64,000 nucleotides of DNA from Corynebacterium mycetoides (GTDB lineage: Bacteria; Actinomycetota; Actinomycetes; Mycobacteriales; Mycobacteriaceae), in contig NZ_LT629700.1 of assembly GCF_900103625.1 (NCBI RefSeq), positions 868,001-932,000 of the forward strand, read 5' to 3'. The notes under the pieces are model-generated. The model saw nothing but the letters and a program-made list of their open reading frames with translations. It had not been told where the DNA came from and made no database searches. Positions 36,207 to 46,599 of this stretch are shown piece after piece. Both the position numbers and the translations under genes were made by a program. Within the stretch, counting starts at the first letter, position 1. Each line of letters starts with the position of its first letter.

Positions 36207-39200
36207 CTATCCCAGAATGCCCACGCCCATGTTCGCCTTGAGGTCGCCCATCAAGCTCGCCGAGCGCTCCACGCGCAGATGGTCACTCAGGACCATCATC
36301 TGCGACTGGTCGCCGTAGACCAGGTTGAGGTAGACGTCCGAATCGCCCGGATTCGCCTCCAGAACGGACTTGAGCCTGCGGATGTTGTCCAGCGTGCACT
36401 GCTCCGTGCGCAGCGTCAGCCGCAGCGGCAAGCCCGCGCCGTTGCCCGGACCCAGCTCCGGCACCTTGACGTCATCGCCGAACAGGCTGAAGCGGTCGTC
36501 GCGGATGGAGACGTGCGCCTTCGCCAAGATGATGTTGTCCTCCACGATCTGCGGCGCGACGAGGGCGTACACCTTGTTAAAGAGCAGCACCTCCACCTGG
36601 GCGCCGTGGTGGTCCTCGATGGTGACAATCGCCCACGGGGAGCCGTCCTTCTTGGAAAACCTGCGGTCCACGCTTGAAATCAGCCCGCCGATGGTGACCT
36701 CGGCGCCGTTGCGCAGCTCGCCGGAGAGAATGTCGGTGAGCTGGGTGTCCGTCTGGGCGTCGATCGCCTCCTCGAACCCGTCCAGCGGGTGCCCCGACAC
36801 GTAGAGGCCGAGCATCTCCCGCTCGAGCGCGAGCAGATGCTTGCGGTCCCACTCGTCGTCGGGCACCTCGATGGAAAACGCCGCCTGGGGCGCGTCCCCG
36901 TCGCCCCCGAAGCTGGCGAATAGGTCGAACTGCCCCTTGTCGGCCGCCTTCTTGGTGGTCAGGACCGAATCCACCGCGTCCTCCTGAATCAGCATGAGCC
37001 CCTTGCGCGGGTGCCCGAGCGAATCAAAGGCGCCGGCCTTGATCAGCGACTCCGTGATGCGCTTGTTGCAGGCCAGCAAGTCGATCTTGTCCAGGTAGTC
37101 GGAGAAGCTGGTAAAAGCCCCCTTCGTGCGGCGGGTCTCCTTGATGGACTCAACGACCTCCGCGCCCACGTTGCGCACCGCGGCTAGGCCGTAGCGGATG
37201 TCCTCGCCCACGGCCATGAAGTTCTCCTCGGACTCGTTGATGTCCGGCTGCAGCACGCTGATGCCGAGGTGGCGGCAGTCGGCGAGGTAGATGGCGGACT
37301 TGTCCTTCTTGTCGCCCACCGACGTCAAAAGGGCGGCCATGTACTCCGCCGTGTAATTCGCCTTCAGGTACGCCGTCCAGTAGGAGACCAGGGCGTATCC
37401 CGCCGCGTGCGACTTGTTAAACGCGTAGGAGGCGAACGGTTCGATCGTGCCCCACAGAGCGTCGACGGCATCCTTGCTGAAGCCGTTGGCAAACATGCCC
37501 TCCGAGAACTTGGAGTACTCCTTCGCCAGCACCTCGGGCTTCTTCTTGCCCATGGCCTTGCGGAAACCGTCCGCCTCGCCGGCGGTGTAGTTCGCCACCT
37601 TCTGGGAAATCCTCATAATCTGCTCCTGGTAGACGATGAGACCGTACGTCTCGTCCAGGATCTCGCGCAGCGGCTCCTCCAGCTCCGGGTGGATTGGGGT
37701 GATCGGCTTGCGCCCGTTCTTGCGGTCCGCGTAGTTCAAGTGGGCGTTGACACCCATCGGGCCCGGACGGTACAGGGCCAGGGAGGCGACGATGTCGTTG
37801 AAGCCGGTCGGCTTCATGCGCTTGAGCAGCTCCTGCATGCCGCCGGAGTCGAGCTGGAAAATACCCAGCGTGTCCCCGCGCGACAACAGTTCGTAGACCG
37901 CCGCGTTGTCCACGTCCAGGGTCTCCAGGTCGATGGTCTCGCCGCGGTTCTTCTCGATGTTTTCCAGGGCGTCGCCGATGACGGTGAGGTTGCGCAGCCC
38001 CAGAAAGTCCATCTTGAGCAGCCCGATGGACTCGCAGGCCGGGTAGTCCCAGCCGGTGATCAGGGCACCGTCGGCGGGCCGTTTCCACATCGGGATGTGG
38101 TCCATCAGCGGCACGGACGCCATGATCACCGCGCAGGCGTGCACGCCGGCTTGGCGCACGACGCCCTCGAGCCCGCGCGCCGTCTCGTAGATCTTGGCCA
38201 CGTCCGGGTCCGTCTCAATGAGCGAACGGACCTCCGCCGCCTCGGAGTAGCGGTCGTGCTCGGGGTCGGTGATGCCGGAGAGCGGAATGTCCTTGGCCAT
38301 GATCGCGGGCGGCAGCGCGCCGTTAATCCGGTCGGCCATCTGGAAGCCGGGCTGGCCGAAGTTCACCTTCGCGGAGTCCTTGATGGCCTGCTTCGTCTTC
38401 ACCGTGCCGAACGTGATGACCTGGGCGATCTTATCCTCGCCCCAGCGCTCGGCGGCGTAGGTGATCATCTCGCCGCGGCGGCGATCGTCGAAGTCGATAT
38501 CGATATCGGGGGCGGAGGGCCGCTCCGGGTTGAGGAAGCGCTCAAAGAGCAGGCCGTGCTCGATGGGGTCGATGTTGGTGATGGTCAGCGCATAGGCCAC
38601 CAATGAACCGGCGGCGGAACCGCGGCCCGGCCCCACGCGGATGCCGATCTCGCGGGCGTGCTTGATCAGCTCGGCGACGATGAGGAAGTACGAGGGGTAG
38701 CCCTTCATGTCGATCACGTCGACTTCGTAGTTCGCCCGCTCGGTGTATTCCCGCGGCACCTCCTGGCCGGGGAAACGGCCCTCGAGCCCGCGCGCGACCT
38801 CCTTGCGCAGCCACGTCGTCGGAGTTTCGCCCTCGGGGACGTCCGCGATGGGCATGCGGTCGTGCGGGTGCTCCTCCCATAGCTCCGAGTAGTCGCCCAC
38901 GCGCTCCGCGATCCACAGCGTGTTGTCGCACCCGTCCGGCACGGTGGAGTCCCACGTCTCGCGCATCTGTGCGGCCGACTTGATGTAGTAGCCGGTGCCG
39001 TCGAACTTGAAACGGTCCGGGTCCAGCAGCGTCTTGCCCGTCTGCACGCACAGCATCGCCTCGTGCGCCGGGGCCTGGGACTCGAGCACGTAGTGGCAGT
39101 CGTTGGTCACCAGCGGCGGGAGATCCAGCATCTCGCCGATACGCAACAGGTCGTCGCGGACCCGGCGCTCGATGTGCAGGCCGTGATCCATCAGTTCTAG

Positions 39201-39767
39201 GAAGTAGTTGTCCTTGCCGTAGATGTCCTGCCACATCGCCGCGGCCTCAAGCGCGGCGTCGAACTGGCCGAGGCGCAGGCGGGTCTGCACGTCCCCCGAG
39301 GGGCAGCCGGTGGTGGCGATGATGCCGTCGGCGTGCTCGGCGATGAGCTCCGCGTCCATGCGCGGCCATTTACCCAGCTGGCCCTCGTAGGAGGCGAGCG
39401 TGGACAGCTTGAATAGGTTGCGCAATCCCGTGGCGTTTTCCGCCAGCATCGTCTGGTGCAGGTAGGCGCCGGAGGCGGAGACGTCGTCGCCCTTCTGATC
39501 CGGGGTACCCCACAGCACGCGCTTCTTGTTGAAGCGCGACTCCGGGGCCATGTACGCCTCGATGCCGATGATCGGCTTGACCCCCGCGTCGACCATCCGG
39601 CGGTAGAAGGCGTTGGAGCCGAACATGTTCCCGTGGTCGGTCATGCCGACCGCCGGCATGCCTTGGCGGACCACCTCGTCCGCCAGCAGATCCACCTTGG
39701 CCATCCCGTCCAACATGGAGAACTCGGTGTGGTTGTGCAGGTGGACGAAGGAGGAGTTTTTGGCCAT
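36207..39767 (-). CDS. dnaE: DNA polymerase III alpha subunit
   Basis: Main replicative polymerase, type DnaE1, 1186 residues. N-terminal PHP domain with [14 protein letters not shown] and [13 protein letters not shown] (metal-site residues that support proofreading in actinobacteria), polymerase core with the catalytic aspartates in [26 protein letters not shown] and [14 protein letters not shown] segments, the tandem helix-hairpin-helix region, and a C-terminal OB fold ([15 protein letters not shown]). A -10-like TAGGAT ends seven bases before the ATG with no ribosome site between, so the mRNA is probably leaderless. It ends 14 bases from the perfect terminator hairpin. Confidence 0.97.
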   Translation of the reverse strand: MAKNSSFVHLHNHTEFSMLDGMAKVDLLADEVVRQGMPAVGMTDHGNMFGSNAFYRRMVDAGVKPIIGIEAYMAPESRFNKKRVLWGTPDQKGDDVSASGAYLHQTMLAENATGLRNLFKLSTLASYEGQLGKWPRMDAELIAEHADGIIATTGCPSGDVQTRLRLGQFDAALEAAAMWQDIYGKDNYFLELMDHGLHIERRVRDDLLRIGEMLDLPPLVTNDCHYVLESQAPAHEAMLCVQTGKTLLDPDRFKFDGTGYYIKSAAQMRETWDSTVPDGCDNTLWIAERVGDYSELWEEHPHDRMPIADVPEGETPTTWLRKEVARGLEGRFPGQEVPREYTERANYEVDVIDMKGYPSYFLIVAELIKHAREIGIRVGPGRGSAAGSLVAYALTITNIDPIEHGLLFERFLNPERPSAPDIDIDFDDRRRGEMITYAAERWGEDKIAQVITFGTVKTKQAIKDSAKVNFGQPGFQMADRINGALPPAIMAKDIPLSGITDPEHDRYSEAAEVRSLIETDPDVAKIYETARGLEGVVRQAGVHACAVIMASVPLMDHIPMWKRPADGALITGWDYPACESIGLLKMDFLGLRNLTVIGDALENIEKNRGETIDLETLDVDNAAVYELLSRGDTLGIFQLDSGGMQELLKRMKPTGFNDIVASLALYRPGPMGVNAHLNYADRKNGRKPITPIHPELEEPLREILDETYGLIVYQEQIMRISQKVANYTAGEADGFRKAMGKKKPEVLAKEYSKFSEGMFANGFSKDAVDALWGTIEPFASYAFNKSHAAGYALVSYWTAYLKANYTAEYMAALLTSVGDKKDKSAIYLADCRHLGISVLQPDINESEENFMAVGEDIRYGLAAVRNVGAEVVESIKETRRTKGAFTSFSDYLDKIDLLACNKRITESLIKAGAFDSLGHPRKGLMLIQEDAVDSVLTTKKAADKGQFDLFASFGGDGDAPQAAFSIEVPDDEWDRKHLLALEREMLGLYVSGHPLDGFEEAIDAQTDTQLTDILSGELRNGAEVTIGGLISSVDRRFSKKDGSPWAIVTIEDHHGAQVEVLLFNKVYALVAPQIVEDNIILAKAHVSIRDDRFSLFGDDVKVPELGPGNGAGLPLRLTLRTEQCTLDNIRRLKSVLEANPGDSDVYLNLVYGDQSQMMVLSDHLRVERSASLMGDLKANMGVGILG

Positions 39768-39769
39768 GC

Positions 39770-39784
39770 GGGCTATCCTAGCCC
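39770..39784 (-). promoter_or_regulatory. dnaE -10 box inside a small inverted repeat
   Basis: GGGCTA-GGA-TAGCCC is a perfect 6-bp inverted repeat whose centre is the -10-like TAGGAT (39780-39775). The hexamer ends seven bases from the dnaE ATG, predicting a transcript that starts at that codon. Confidence 0.45.
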
Positions 39785-39827
39785 CCTGCCCCGACAGGCG
39801 AAAGCGCCCAAATCACAGCGCTGTAAC

Positions 39828-39848
39828 CTCCCGGAAACTCCTCGGGAG
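39828..39848 (-). terminator. Short hairpin after the ABC permease gene
   Basis: CTCCCG (39828-39833) pairs with CGGGAG (39843-39848) over a 9-base loop, directly after the permease stop. Weak; no T-run. Confidence 0.35.
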
Positions 39849-41126
39849 CTACTCGTAGCGCAGCGCTTCGATGGGCTGCATCTTCGCCGCCTTCGACGCC
39901 GGGTACGCCCCGAAGAACACGCCGGTGGCCAGGGAAAACAGCAGCGACATCAGCACCGCATTCAGCGGCGGGAGGACGAACGCGTCGAACGCCGAGGTGG
40001 CGGCCATGCCGATGACCGAGCCCAGCACGATGCCGATCACGCCGCCGATGAGGCAGACCAAGATGGCCTCCACGATGAACTGGGTGCGGATGTCGCGCTG
40101 CGTGGCTCCGAGAGCCTTGCGGATGCCGATCTCGCGGGTGCGTTCCGTCACGGTGATCAGCATGATGTTCATCACCCCGATGCCGCCGACGACGAGGGAG
40201 ATCCCGCCGATGGCGGAGAGCACCGTGGAGATGATGCCGAAGACGCTCGTGAGCTGCTCGAGCCCGGCCGACAGGTCCACCACCGTGATTTGAAACTCAG
40301 GGTTGCGCTCGTACCAGCGATTCAGATAGCTCTGCAGCTCGGATTGGAACGCCGCGGTGTCCTCTTCCGGGGACGACTGCACGGAGAAGCTGCTCAGAGA
40401 CCTGATCTGGGTGCCCAGCCGGTCCGCTGCGCTGATCGGGATGAAGCTGTCGCCGAGGGACTGGTCGCCCCCGAACATGCCCGCGTTGCCCTGATCCTTG
40501 AGCACCCCGACGACGGTGAAGACGGCGGTGTTGTTGCCCACCGTGACGTCGATGCGCTCGCCGAGCGCCGCCTGCGCGTCGCCCCCGAAAAGCGCCGTGA
40601 CCAGAGTGGGCGAAACCACCGTCACCGGCCGACCCTGAGCAATGTCGGTCTCGCTGAGCCCGCGGCCGAACTCCACCTGCTCGTTGCGCATGGCCAGGGT
40701 CTGGGTCATCGAGGGGTAGACCGTGACCGAGGAGGTTGAGTCCCCGTACGTGACGTCGCCGCTGCTAGAAATCGTGTTGGGCACATCCACCCCGCGCACG
40801 CGCGGGCCGAAATGGGTCCGCAGCTCCTCGAGCTGCTCAAAGGACACTTGGTCCTGCTCGTCCCGCGGCGGGGCGGAGTTGAGCTCGGCGTAGGGGTCGT
40901 CGGGGTTTGCCCCGGGCTCGCCGCGCTCGTGGACCACGACGATATGGTTCGTGGCACCCACGCCCTCCAGGGACGACATCACCTCTTTTTGCAGGCCCGC
41001 GCCCAGGGTCATGATGATGATCACGGCCATGATGCCGATGATGATGCCCAGGAGGGTCAGCAGCGAGCGCAGTTTGTTGTTGTTCAGGCTCGACGCGGCA
41101 AGCCGCAGTGACTCGGTAAAGTTCAC
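39849..41126 (-). CDS. MacB-like ABC transporter permease
   Basis: 425 residues: an N-terminal span (~17-45), a large extracellular MacB periplasmic-core domain (~50-280) and three C-terminal FtsX-type spans, with MLITVTERTREIGIRKALGA just before the second-last pair, the family's coupling segment. Last gene of a three-gene exporter row: lipoprotein adaptor (41897), ATPase (41131), permease. Four bases after the ATPase stop. Such systems move peptides, antibiotics or lipids outwards by a mechanical mechanism; the substrate here is unknown. Confidence 0.92.
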   Translation of the reverse strand: MNFTESLRLAASSLNNNKLRSLLTLLGIIIGIMAVIIIMTLGAGLQKEVMSSLEGVGATNHIVVVHERGEPGANPDDPYAELNSAPPRDEQDQVSFEQLEELRTHFGPRVRGVDVPNTISSSGDVTYGDSTSSVTVYPSMTQTLAMRNEQVEFGRGLSETDIAQGRPVTVVSPTLVTALFGGDAQAALGERIDVTVGNNTAVFTVVGVLKDQGNAGMFGGDQSLGDSFIPISAADRLGTQIRSLSSFSVQSSPEEDTAAFQSELQSYLNRWYERNPEFQITVVDLSAGLEQLTSVFGIISTVLSAIGGISLVVGGIGVMNIMLITVTERTREIGIRKALGATQRDIRTQFIVEAILVCLIGGVIGIVLGSVIGMAATSAFDAFVLPPLNAVLMSLLFSLATGVFFGAYPASKAAKMQPIEALRYE

Positions 41127-41130
41127 GGGT

Positions 41131-41892
41131 CTAGTCCTCCCCCGCCCGACGGCCGGCGGGGCGACGGATGGCGTCGATGTCGCCGTCCTTCATCTCCACG
41201 ATCCGCTCGGTCTCTTCCGCCAGCTCCGGGTTGTGGGTGATGAACACGATGGCTTTGCCCAGGTCCTCGTGCAGCTCATGGAACAGGTCCATCACCATGC
41301 GGCCGGTCTTGGAGTCCAGGGCGCCGGTGGGTTCGTCGGCAAGCAGAAGGTCGGGGTCGTTGGCGAGGCTGCGGGCGATGGCCACTCGCTGCTTCTGGCC
41401 GCCCGAGAGCTCGTTGGGCAGGTGGTTGAGGCGGTCGCCCATGCCCATCTTGTTCAGCAGGTCGGCCGCGAGCTCCTCGCGCTCCCGCTTGTCGACGCCC
41501 GCGTACATCATCGGCATGGCGACGTTCTGGAGCGCGTCAATGCGGCCGATCAGGTTGAAGTTCTGGAAGATGAATCCGATGTTCTGGCTGCGGTAGGCGG
41601 CGAGCTCCTGGTCAACCTTGGCGTATACCGGCTCCCCGTTGAAGGCGTAGGCGCCCTCTGTGGGGCGATCCAACATGCCAATGAGATTCATCAACGTGGA
41701 CTTGCCGCAGCCGGAGGGCCCGACGATGGAGACGAACTCGCTTTGCGCGGTGTAGAAGTCGATACCGTGCAGGACACGCACCTCTCCGGGCTCACCGGGG
41801 TTGTATGTTTTCACGATCCGGCGCATGTCAATAAGCAGGCCGGTATCCGCCATGTTCGGGCTGGTCGCGGCCGGGGTGTCGGGAACGGTCAC
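41131..41892 (-). CDS. ABC transporter ATP-binding protein (MacB/LolD type)
   Basis: 253 residues. Walker A GPSGCGKST, Q-loop FIFQNFNLIGRI, signature LSGGQKQRVAIA, Walker B LLLADEPTGALD and the H-loop FITHNPELAE are all intact. GTG at 41892 chosen, four bases after the adaptor stop; ATG at 41853 is possible. Works with the downstream FtsX-type permease and the upstream adaptor. Confidence 0.95.
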   Translation of the reverse strand: MTVPDTPAATSPNMADTGLLIDMRRIVKTYNPGEPGEVRVLHGIDFYTAQSEFVSIVGPSGCGKSTLMNLIGMLDRPTEGAYAFNGEPVYAKVDQELAAYRSQNIGFIFQNFNLIGRIDALQNVAMPMMYAGVDKREREELAADLLNKMGMGDRLNHLPNELSGGQKQRVAIARSLANDPDLLLADEPTGALDSKTGRMVMDLFHELHEDLGKAIVFITHNPELAEETERIVEMKDGDIDAIRRPAGRRAGED

Positions 41893-41896
41893 AGGT

Positions 41897-43516
41897 CTAG
41901 CCCTTGTTCTCCTCGCGCGCCGCGGCGACATCGTCCGGGTTGAAGTTCGGGTCCCCGATGGTGACCGTCTCCCCGACCCGGCCGCGGTACTCGTCCGGCC
42001 AGTTGATGACAATGTCGCCCTCTCTCAGGTCGCCGCCGGTGACGGCGACATCCACCTCGTTGGCCGCGCCGGTGGTCACGGTGCGTTCCTCCACGGTGCC
42101 GCGGCGCTCGCCGTCTCCTGCGGCGAGGACGAGCACCTTCTTCGCCCCGCCGTCCTCGAACACCGCGTCCAGCGGGACGGACAGCGAGTCCGCGTCTTCT
42201 TCGGTGATGATCTCCGCGCGCACGCTTCCGCCGAGCAGGAGGCCCTCCTTGTCGCCGGTGACCTCGATATCGACGGGGAACATGACGGTTCCCTGCCCCT
42301 GGCCGTCCGGTTTCTGCTCGCCGGCGCTTCCGACCGGCGAGACCCATGTCACCTTGCCCTCGAACTCCGTGTCGCCCGTCGCCGTGGACGTAAACCGCAC
42401 CTTGTTGCCGGCCGCGATCGTGGAGACGTCCCCCTCGCGGACATTGGTGCGGATCTTCAGCCGCGAGTCATCCGCGATGGTGAGCAGCTTGCCCTGGGGG
42501 ATGTCCCCCTCCGAGACGTCGACAGTGGTGACAAGGCCCGCCATGGGGGCGTGCACGGTGGCAGATTGGACCTGGTATTCCAGGTTGCCGTCGCCGGTGG
42601 CGTCGCCCGCCGCCTCCGCCTTGCGCCACGCCGAATCCACCTGGCGTTGCAGCTGGTCTCGCTCCTGCGCCGCTTGCGCGTAGGCGACGTCGAGCTGCGC
42701 GTAGGCGTCCTGCAGCGCGGCGTAGGCCTGCCCGACGTTCGCCTGGCCGGTAGCCTGCTGCTGTGCCTGTGCCACCTCCCGCTGGCGCCCGATTTCCTGC
42801 TGGATGAGCTGCTGCTGTGTATCCGGGGCGGTGGCGGGTGCCGGCGCGGGGGCGGGCGCCGGCGCTGGGGCCGGCTGCCCGGAACCGGGGAGGATGCTGC
42901 CGGAGCTGATGTCCCCGATGATTTTCTTCACCTGGTTTGCAGAGGCGTCCATCGCCACTGCACCCTGGGCGGCGACGGCGGCATCGTAGGCCGCCTGGGC
43001 CTGGTTCACGGCCGCCTGAGCCTGCGCGATGGAGGGGTAGACGCCCCGGTTGATCTGGTCCTGCACCGCGTTGAGCTGTGCCTGGGAGGTTTCTACGGCG
43101 TCCATTGCGTCGGCCTGGGCGAGCGCCTGCTGCTGTTGCTGCTGCGCCAGCTGGCGCTCGGCGTCTGTGCTGTCCATCTCGACGAGGAACTGATCCACGC
43201 CGACCCTGTCCCCCGCCGCGACGGCGACGCGCTCCACCTTCGACTGCAGCGGGGTGGTGATGCTCAGCGAGCGGATGGGGCCGATGTTTCCGTTGACCAC
43301 GATGGAGTTGGTCACGCCGTCCTCCCGCGCCACGGTGTAGTCCCCCGCGCCGAGCCCGTTTTTCTCGTCGGCTCCGCCGAGGCCGCAGGCGGAGGCGAAC
43401 AGCAGCGACGCCGACACCGCCGCAACCGCAGCCCGCCTGATATGGATCTGCCACGGCCTCACCGGGCCATTGGCGGTGGGGCCGAACGGGGTGCCGATTC
43501 CGGGGACGGAAACCAA
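41897..43516 (-). CDS. Lipoprotein membrane-fusion (HlyD/MacA-like) adaptor
   Basis: 539 residues. A signal peptide with lipobox FASAC at about residue 44, barrel-sandwich lipoyl halves around a long Gln/Ala-rich coiled-coil hairpin (~100-260, including a run of six Gln and a Pro-Ala repeat), then beta-barrel domains (DVSEGDIPQGKLLTIAD, FEGKVTWVSP). In gram-positives such adaptors pair with FtsX-type permeases (YknXYZ, MacAB-like). A TTG start at 43516 has a GAGGAG site five bases upstream; a GTG 18 codons later would give a more usual signal peptide but lacks a ribosome site. Confidence 0.88.
   Translation of the reverse strand: MVSVPGIGTPFGPTANGPVRPWQIHIRRAAVAAVSASLLFASACGLGGADEKNGLGAGDYTVAREDGVTNSIVVNGNIGPIRSLSITTPLQSKVERVAVAAGDRVGVDQFLVEMDSTDAERQLAQQQQQQALAQADAMDAVETSQAQLNAVQDQINRGVYPSIAQAQAAVNQAQAAYDAAVAAQGAVAMDASANQVKKIIGDISSGSILPGSGQPAPAPAPAPAPAPATAPDTQQQLIQQEIGRQREVAQAQQQATGQANVGQAYAALQDAYAQLDVAYAQAAQERDQLQRQVDSAWRKAEAAGDATGDGNLEYQVQSATVHAPMAGLVTTVDVSEGDIPQGKLLTIADDSRLKIRTNVREGDVSTIAAGNKVRFTSTATGDTEFEGKVTWVSPVGSAGEQKPDGQGQGTVMFPVDIEVTGDKEGLLLGGSVRAEIITEEDADSLSVPLDAVFEDGGAKKVLVLAAGDGERRGTVEERTVTTGAANEVDVAVTGGDLREGDIVINWPDEYRGRVGETVTIGDPNFNPDDVAAAREENKG
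42826..42880 (-). repeat. Ala-Pro repeat in the adaptor coiled coil
   Basis: A GGCGCC/GGGGGC-rich stretch encodes about seven Pro-Ala dipeptides in the middle of the long coiled-coil hairpin, probably the flexible tip or a hinge. Confidence 0.7.
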
Positions 43517-43554
43517 AGTTGCTCCTCAGGGGCGGTGATAATCTGACCTGGAAA

Positions 43555-43560
43555 ACTATA
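43555..43560 (-). promoter_or_regulatory. -10 box for the ABC exporter operon
   Basis: TATAGT on the minus strand, 38 bases upstream of the TTG start, preceded by TGTG. The spacing to the start leaves room for the GAGGAG ribosome site. No clear -35. Confidence 0.55.
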
Positions 43561-43574
43561 CACGTGTGCCCGGA

Positions 43575-43591
43575 CCGCGCCGACGGCGCGG
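43575..43591 (-). terminator. GC hairpin before the exporter promoter
   Basis: CCGCGCC and GGCGCGG (perfect 7-bp stem, GAC loop) lie nine bases after the stop of the membrane-anchored protein gene and just upstream of the exporter -10 box. Confidence 0.55.
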
Positions 43592-43599
43592 CGACCGGG

Positions 43600-44145
43600 T
43601 CAGGGCGTGACCGGCGAGATGGCAAAGGCGGACCATCGCGCGTCGGCGGGCAGGGCCTCCACCGCGTAGACGCCGCGTCGGGAGCGGATTTCCCGCAGGT
43701 CAGCGCAGTCCGCCCGCACGACGGCCCCGGTCGGGCGAGCCCCCTCAATCCCGGTGGCCGCCTTCAACCGGTCCGCCTCGCGCTCGAACGCTCTTTCGCG
43801 CCCCTCGCCGCGCACGGGCTCGGGCACAGGGCGCGCGGCCGCCCCGCCGAACACCACGGCGCTCACCCGCGGCGCCGGAGCGAGGATGTCCGCGGCACGC
43901 CGCGGGTCCTCCTCGCCGTCGAAGGACACGAGCGCCCACACCGCACCGTCGCCCCCACCGTCGCAGGCGCCGAGCGACGCCTCCGCACGCGCGCCGTAGT
44001 CTCGGGCACTCTCCCCCGTGACCATGCCGAGCCTGTCGCCCTGGTAGACGGGAGCGGGCTGCGCCCTCACACCAAGTACCCACAGCCCGGCGAGCAGGGC
44101 GCATATGACAACGACGGCGATTACGGCCCGCGTTCCCGCTCTCAC
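43600..44145 (-). CDS. Membrane-anchored extracytoplasmic protein, unknown
   Basis: 181 residues: one hydrophobic span at about 5-25 after a basic start, then an outer domain of ~150 residues with two cysteines (GACDGGGD and RADCADL), which could form a disulphide. GTG start overlaps the rluD stop by four bases (GTGA). I do not recognise the fold. In context it belongs to the lspA-rluD transcript. Confidence 0.68.
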   Translation of the reverse strand: MRAGTRAVIAVVVICALLAGLWVLGVRAQPAPVYQGDRLGMVTGESARDYGARAEASLGACDGGGDGAVWALVSFDGEEDPRRAADILAPAPRVSAVVFGGAAARPVPEPVRGEGRERAFEREADRLKAATGIEGARPTGAVVRADCADLREIRSRRGVYAVEALPADARWSAFAISPVTP

Positions 44146-45068
44146 CCGCGCAGGACCTCGAGCGCGTGCTGGAGGTCCGCCGGGTACGGCGACTCCACCA
44201 CGGTGTATTGGCCGGTGCGCGGGTGGGTGAACCCGAGCCTGGTGGCGTGCAGCCACTGCCGGATCAGCCCGAGGCGCTTGGACAGGTTCGGGTCCGAGCC
44301 GTACATCGGGTCACCCACGCAGGGGTGTCCCACCGCGGACATGTGGACGCGGATCTGGTGCGTGCGGCCGGTTTCCAGGTGGACCTCCAGCAGGCTGGCC
44401 TCGCGGAAGGCCTCGATGAGCTCGTAGTGCGTCACGGCGGGGCGCCCGTCCGAGGTCACCGCGAATTTCCACCCGGCGGACGGGTGACGGCCGATCGGGG
44501 CGTCGACCGTGCCCACAATCGGATCCGGCAGCCCCTGGACCACCGCGTGGTAGGTCTTGTCCACCGTGCGCTCCTTGAACGCGCGTTTGAGCACGGAGTA
44601 GCCCTGGACGCTTGCAGCAACCACCATGACCCCGGACGTGCCGACGTCGAGACGCTGGACGATTCCTTTGCGTTCGGGCGGGCCGGCGTCGGGAAGCGCA
44701 ATGCCCATCGCCTGCAGGCCGCCGACGACGGTGGGCCCGTCCCAGCCGAGCGTGGGGTGGGCGGCGACGCCCACTGGCTTGTCCACGGCGATGACGTCCG
44801 CGTCCTGGTAGATGATCTCTAGGCCTTCGACGCGCTCCGCCTTCGGCTCGGGCGGCCTCTTCGGCTCGGGCAGTGTCACCTCGAGCAGCGCACCGGCGTT
44901 GACGCGGTCGGATTTTGTGACCGGGGAGGCGTCGATTAGCACGCTGCCCTCGGCGGCGATCTCGGCCGCGACGCTGCGGGAGAGGCCGAAGAGCTTGGAC
45001 ACGGCCTGGTCCACCCTCATCCCGTCGAGCCCCTCGGGCACGGGCAGCGCGCGAAACTCACCCGCCAT
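44142..45068 (-). CDS. rluD: RluD-type 23S rRNA pseudouridine synthase
   Basis: 308 residues: an N-terminal S4 domain ([20 protein letters not shown]), then the RluA-family catalytic domain with [17 protein letters not shown], the catalytic-Asp segment HRLD-equivalent read here as [16 protein letters not shown], and [23 protein letters not shown] overlaps the end of lspA by 11 bases. The lspA-rluD pairing is common in actinobacteria. The target (Psi1911/1915/1917 in E. coli) is inferred from the family. Confidence 0.93.
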   Translation of the reverse strand: MAGEFRALPVPEGLDGMRVDQAVSKLFGLSRSVAAEIAAEGSVLIDASPVTKSDRVNAGALLEVTLPEPKRPPEPKAERVEGLEIIYQDADVIAVDKPVGVAAHPTLGWDGPTVVGGLQAMGIALPDAGPPERKGIVQRLDVGTSGVMVVAASVQGYSVLKRAFKERTVDKTYHAVVQGLPDPIVGTVDAPIGRHPSAGWKFAVTSDGRPAVTHYELIEAFREASLLEVHLETGRTHQIRVHMSAVGHPCVGDPMYGSDPNLSKRLGLIRQWLHATRLGFTHPRTGQYTVVESPYPADLQHALEVLRG

Positions 45069-45579
45069 GCGTCGACCTCCGCTCGGAGGCGAAAACCGCG
45101 GCGACGAAGACAATGACGCCGACGGTGATCGACGCGTCCGCGATGTTGAACACCGCGAAACGCCCCACGGAGATGTAGTCCACCACGTGACCGAACCAAA
45201 ATCCGGGATCTCGCAGCAGCCGGTCTATGAGGTTGCCCATCGCACCCCCGGCGATCAGCGCCAGCCCCAGCGCTTCCCAGCGGTCGCGGATCCGCGGCGC
45301 GGCGATCAGCGAGCCCACCACGAACGCGAGCTGGATGGTGGTAAACAGCCAGGTCGAGTTCCGCCCCATGGAAAACGCCGCCCCCGGGTTGAACAGGAGG
45401 TAGAGGCGAAACCAGTCGCCCACGACCGGCACGGGCACGCCCGGCTCGAGGAAGGCGAGTACGAGCTGCTTGACCACCTGGTCCACCGCCGCCACGGCCG
45501 CCATGATGCCCACAATGAACCAGGTCCACCGGTGTCGCGCGGGCTGTTCGGGCTGTGCGGGCGATTGTTTGTCCTCCAT
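45058..45579 (-). CDS. lspA: Lipoprotein signal peptidase (signal peptidase II)
   Basis: 173 residues, four hydrophobic spans. The catalytic aspartates are visible in the two family blocks: [13 protein letters not shown] and [20 protein letters not shown]. Cleaves prolipoproteins after Lgt action (lgt at 6979). Divergent from the lipoprotein gene at 45623 with a 43-base gap. Confidence 0.95.
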   Translation of the reverse strand: MEDKQSPAQPEQPARHRWTWFIVGIMAAVAAVDQVVKQLVLAFLEPGVPVPVVGDWFRLYLLFNPGAAFSMGRNSTWLFTTIQLAFVVGSLIAAPRIRDRWEALGLALIAGGAMGNLIDRLLRDPGFWFGHVVDYISVGRFAVFNIADASITVGVIVFVAAVFASERRSTHGG

Positions 45580-45610
45580 CGCCTGACAACTCTAGCCCGC
45601 GGCCGTGCGG

Positions 45611-45616
45611 TAGGTT
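45611..45616 (+). promoter_or_regulatory. Candidate -10 box, leaderless lipoprotein gene
   Basis: TAGGTT ends six bases before the GTG at 45623; the bases between (CAAAGA) are no ribosome site. Confidence 0.4.
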
Positions 45617-45622
45617 CAAAGA

Positions 45623-46597
45623 GTGTTTACTCAGCGCCGAGTCCCCGCCGTGATCGCGGCCGCCCTCACGGCGGCGCTCGCACTTGCCGGATGTTCCCGG
45701 GCCGAGCCCGACCCCGTGGCCGACGTCCCCGCGTTTGCCGTGGACTCCCCGGCGGTAACCCTGGTGACCCCCGGGGACAACCCCCGCGTGCTCGAGTACG
45801 CGGACCACGCCGGAGACAACGGGGACGAGGGGCCCTGGGGCACCACCGCCGCGGTGTACGGCGGGATCGATCAGTCCGTGCACAACGCCTCCGGCCTCTC
45901 GCCGGACGCGCCCGCAGGCGGAGACGTCAACCGCGTCACGCTGCCGCTGTCGGTAACATCCCGGCCCGCCCCCGCACCGGGCGTCGGAGAGAACCCCGCC
46001 GACCGCCGCGTTGATCTCACTGTCGGGCCCGGCACGCATTCCGACCTTGCCCTGGGACAGGAGGTCGCCACCGCGGAGGGGTTCCTCATGTCCTGGCGCG
46101 CCGCCTCCTCCGGACGCGTGGACACCCTCAAGCTGCTCGCCCCGCCGGAGTCCTCCACCACCGGGCGCAGCATCGTGGAGTCCTCACTGCTGTCGCTCAT
46201 GTCCGCCTCCGTGGTCTTCCCCGCCGAGCCGGTGGGCGTGGGCGGGGTGTGGACCGTCTCCAGCCGGGTCACGGGAGACACGAGCATGCTGCGCACCACC
46301 ACCTACACCGTCACCGGCGCCGAAGGCGACACCGTCAGCCTCGACGTGTCCGTCGACGAGCGCCCGACCCAGCCGGAGCTGACCATCGACAACGAGATCG
46401 CGGGCGACCTCGACGGCGCGACTTTGACCGTGGAGAATTCCTCGACCACCTCCGAGGGCTCGCTCACCGTCGACCTGCGGCGCCCCCTTCCGGTGAGCGG
46501 GCGCGTGTCCGCCACCACCCGCGTGATCTACGCGGGGCCGCGCCCGGAGGCCCGGGTGGTCCAGGACATCACCAGCGCCGTGGAGTTCGGGGTTTAG
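45623..46597 (+). CDS. Secreted lipoprotein, unknown function
   Basis: 324 residues. Signal peptide with lipobox LAGC (Cys at about 24), then a beta-rich body made of Thr/Val/Ser strands such as GGVWTVSSRVTG and TTYTVTGAEGDTVSLDV. No enzyme motif recognised. The outline, with a large antiparallel sheet, recalls lipid-binding lipoproteins (LolA/LppX-like), but the match is not good enough to assign. It precedes the ABC-F gene by two bases. Confidence 0.7.
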   Translation: MFTQRRVPAVIAAALTAALALAGCSRAEPDPVADVPAFAVDSPAVTLVTPGDNPRVLEYADHAGDNGDEGPWGTTAAVYGGIDQSVHNASGLSPDAPAGGDVNRVTLPLSVTSRPAPAPGVGENPADRRVDLTVGPGTHSDLALGQEVATAEGFLMSWRAASSGRVDTLKLLAPPESSTTGRSIVESSLLSLMSASVVFPAEPVGVGGVWTVSSRVTGDTSMLRTTTYTVTGAEGDTVSLDVSVDERPTQPELTIDNEIAGDLDGATLTVENSSTTSEGSLTVDLRRPLPVSGRVSATTRVIYAGPRPEARVVQDITSAVEFGV

Positions 46598-46599
46598 CC

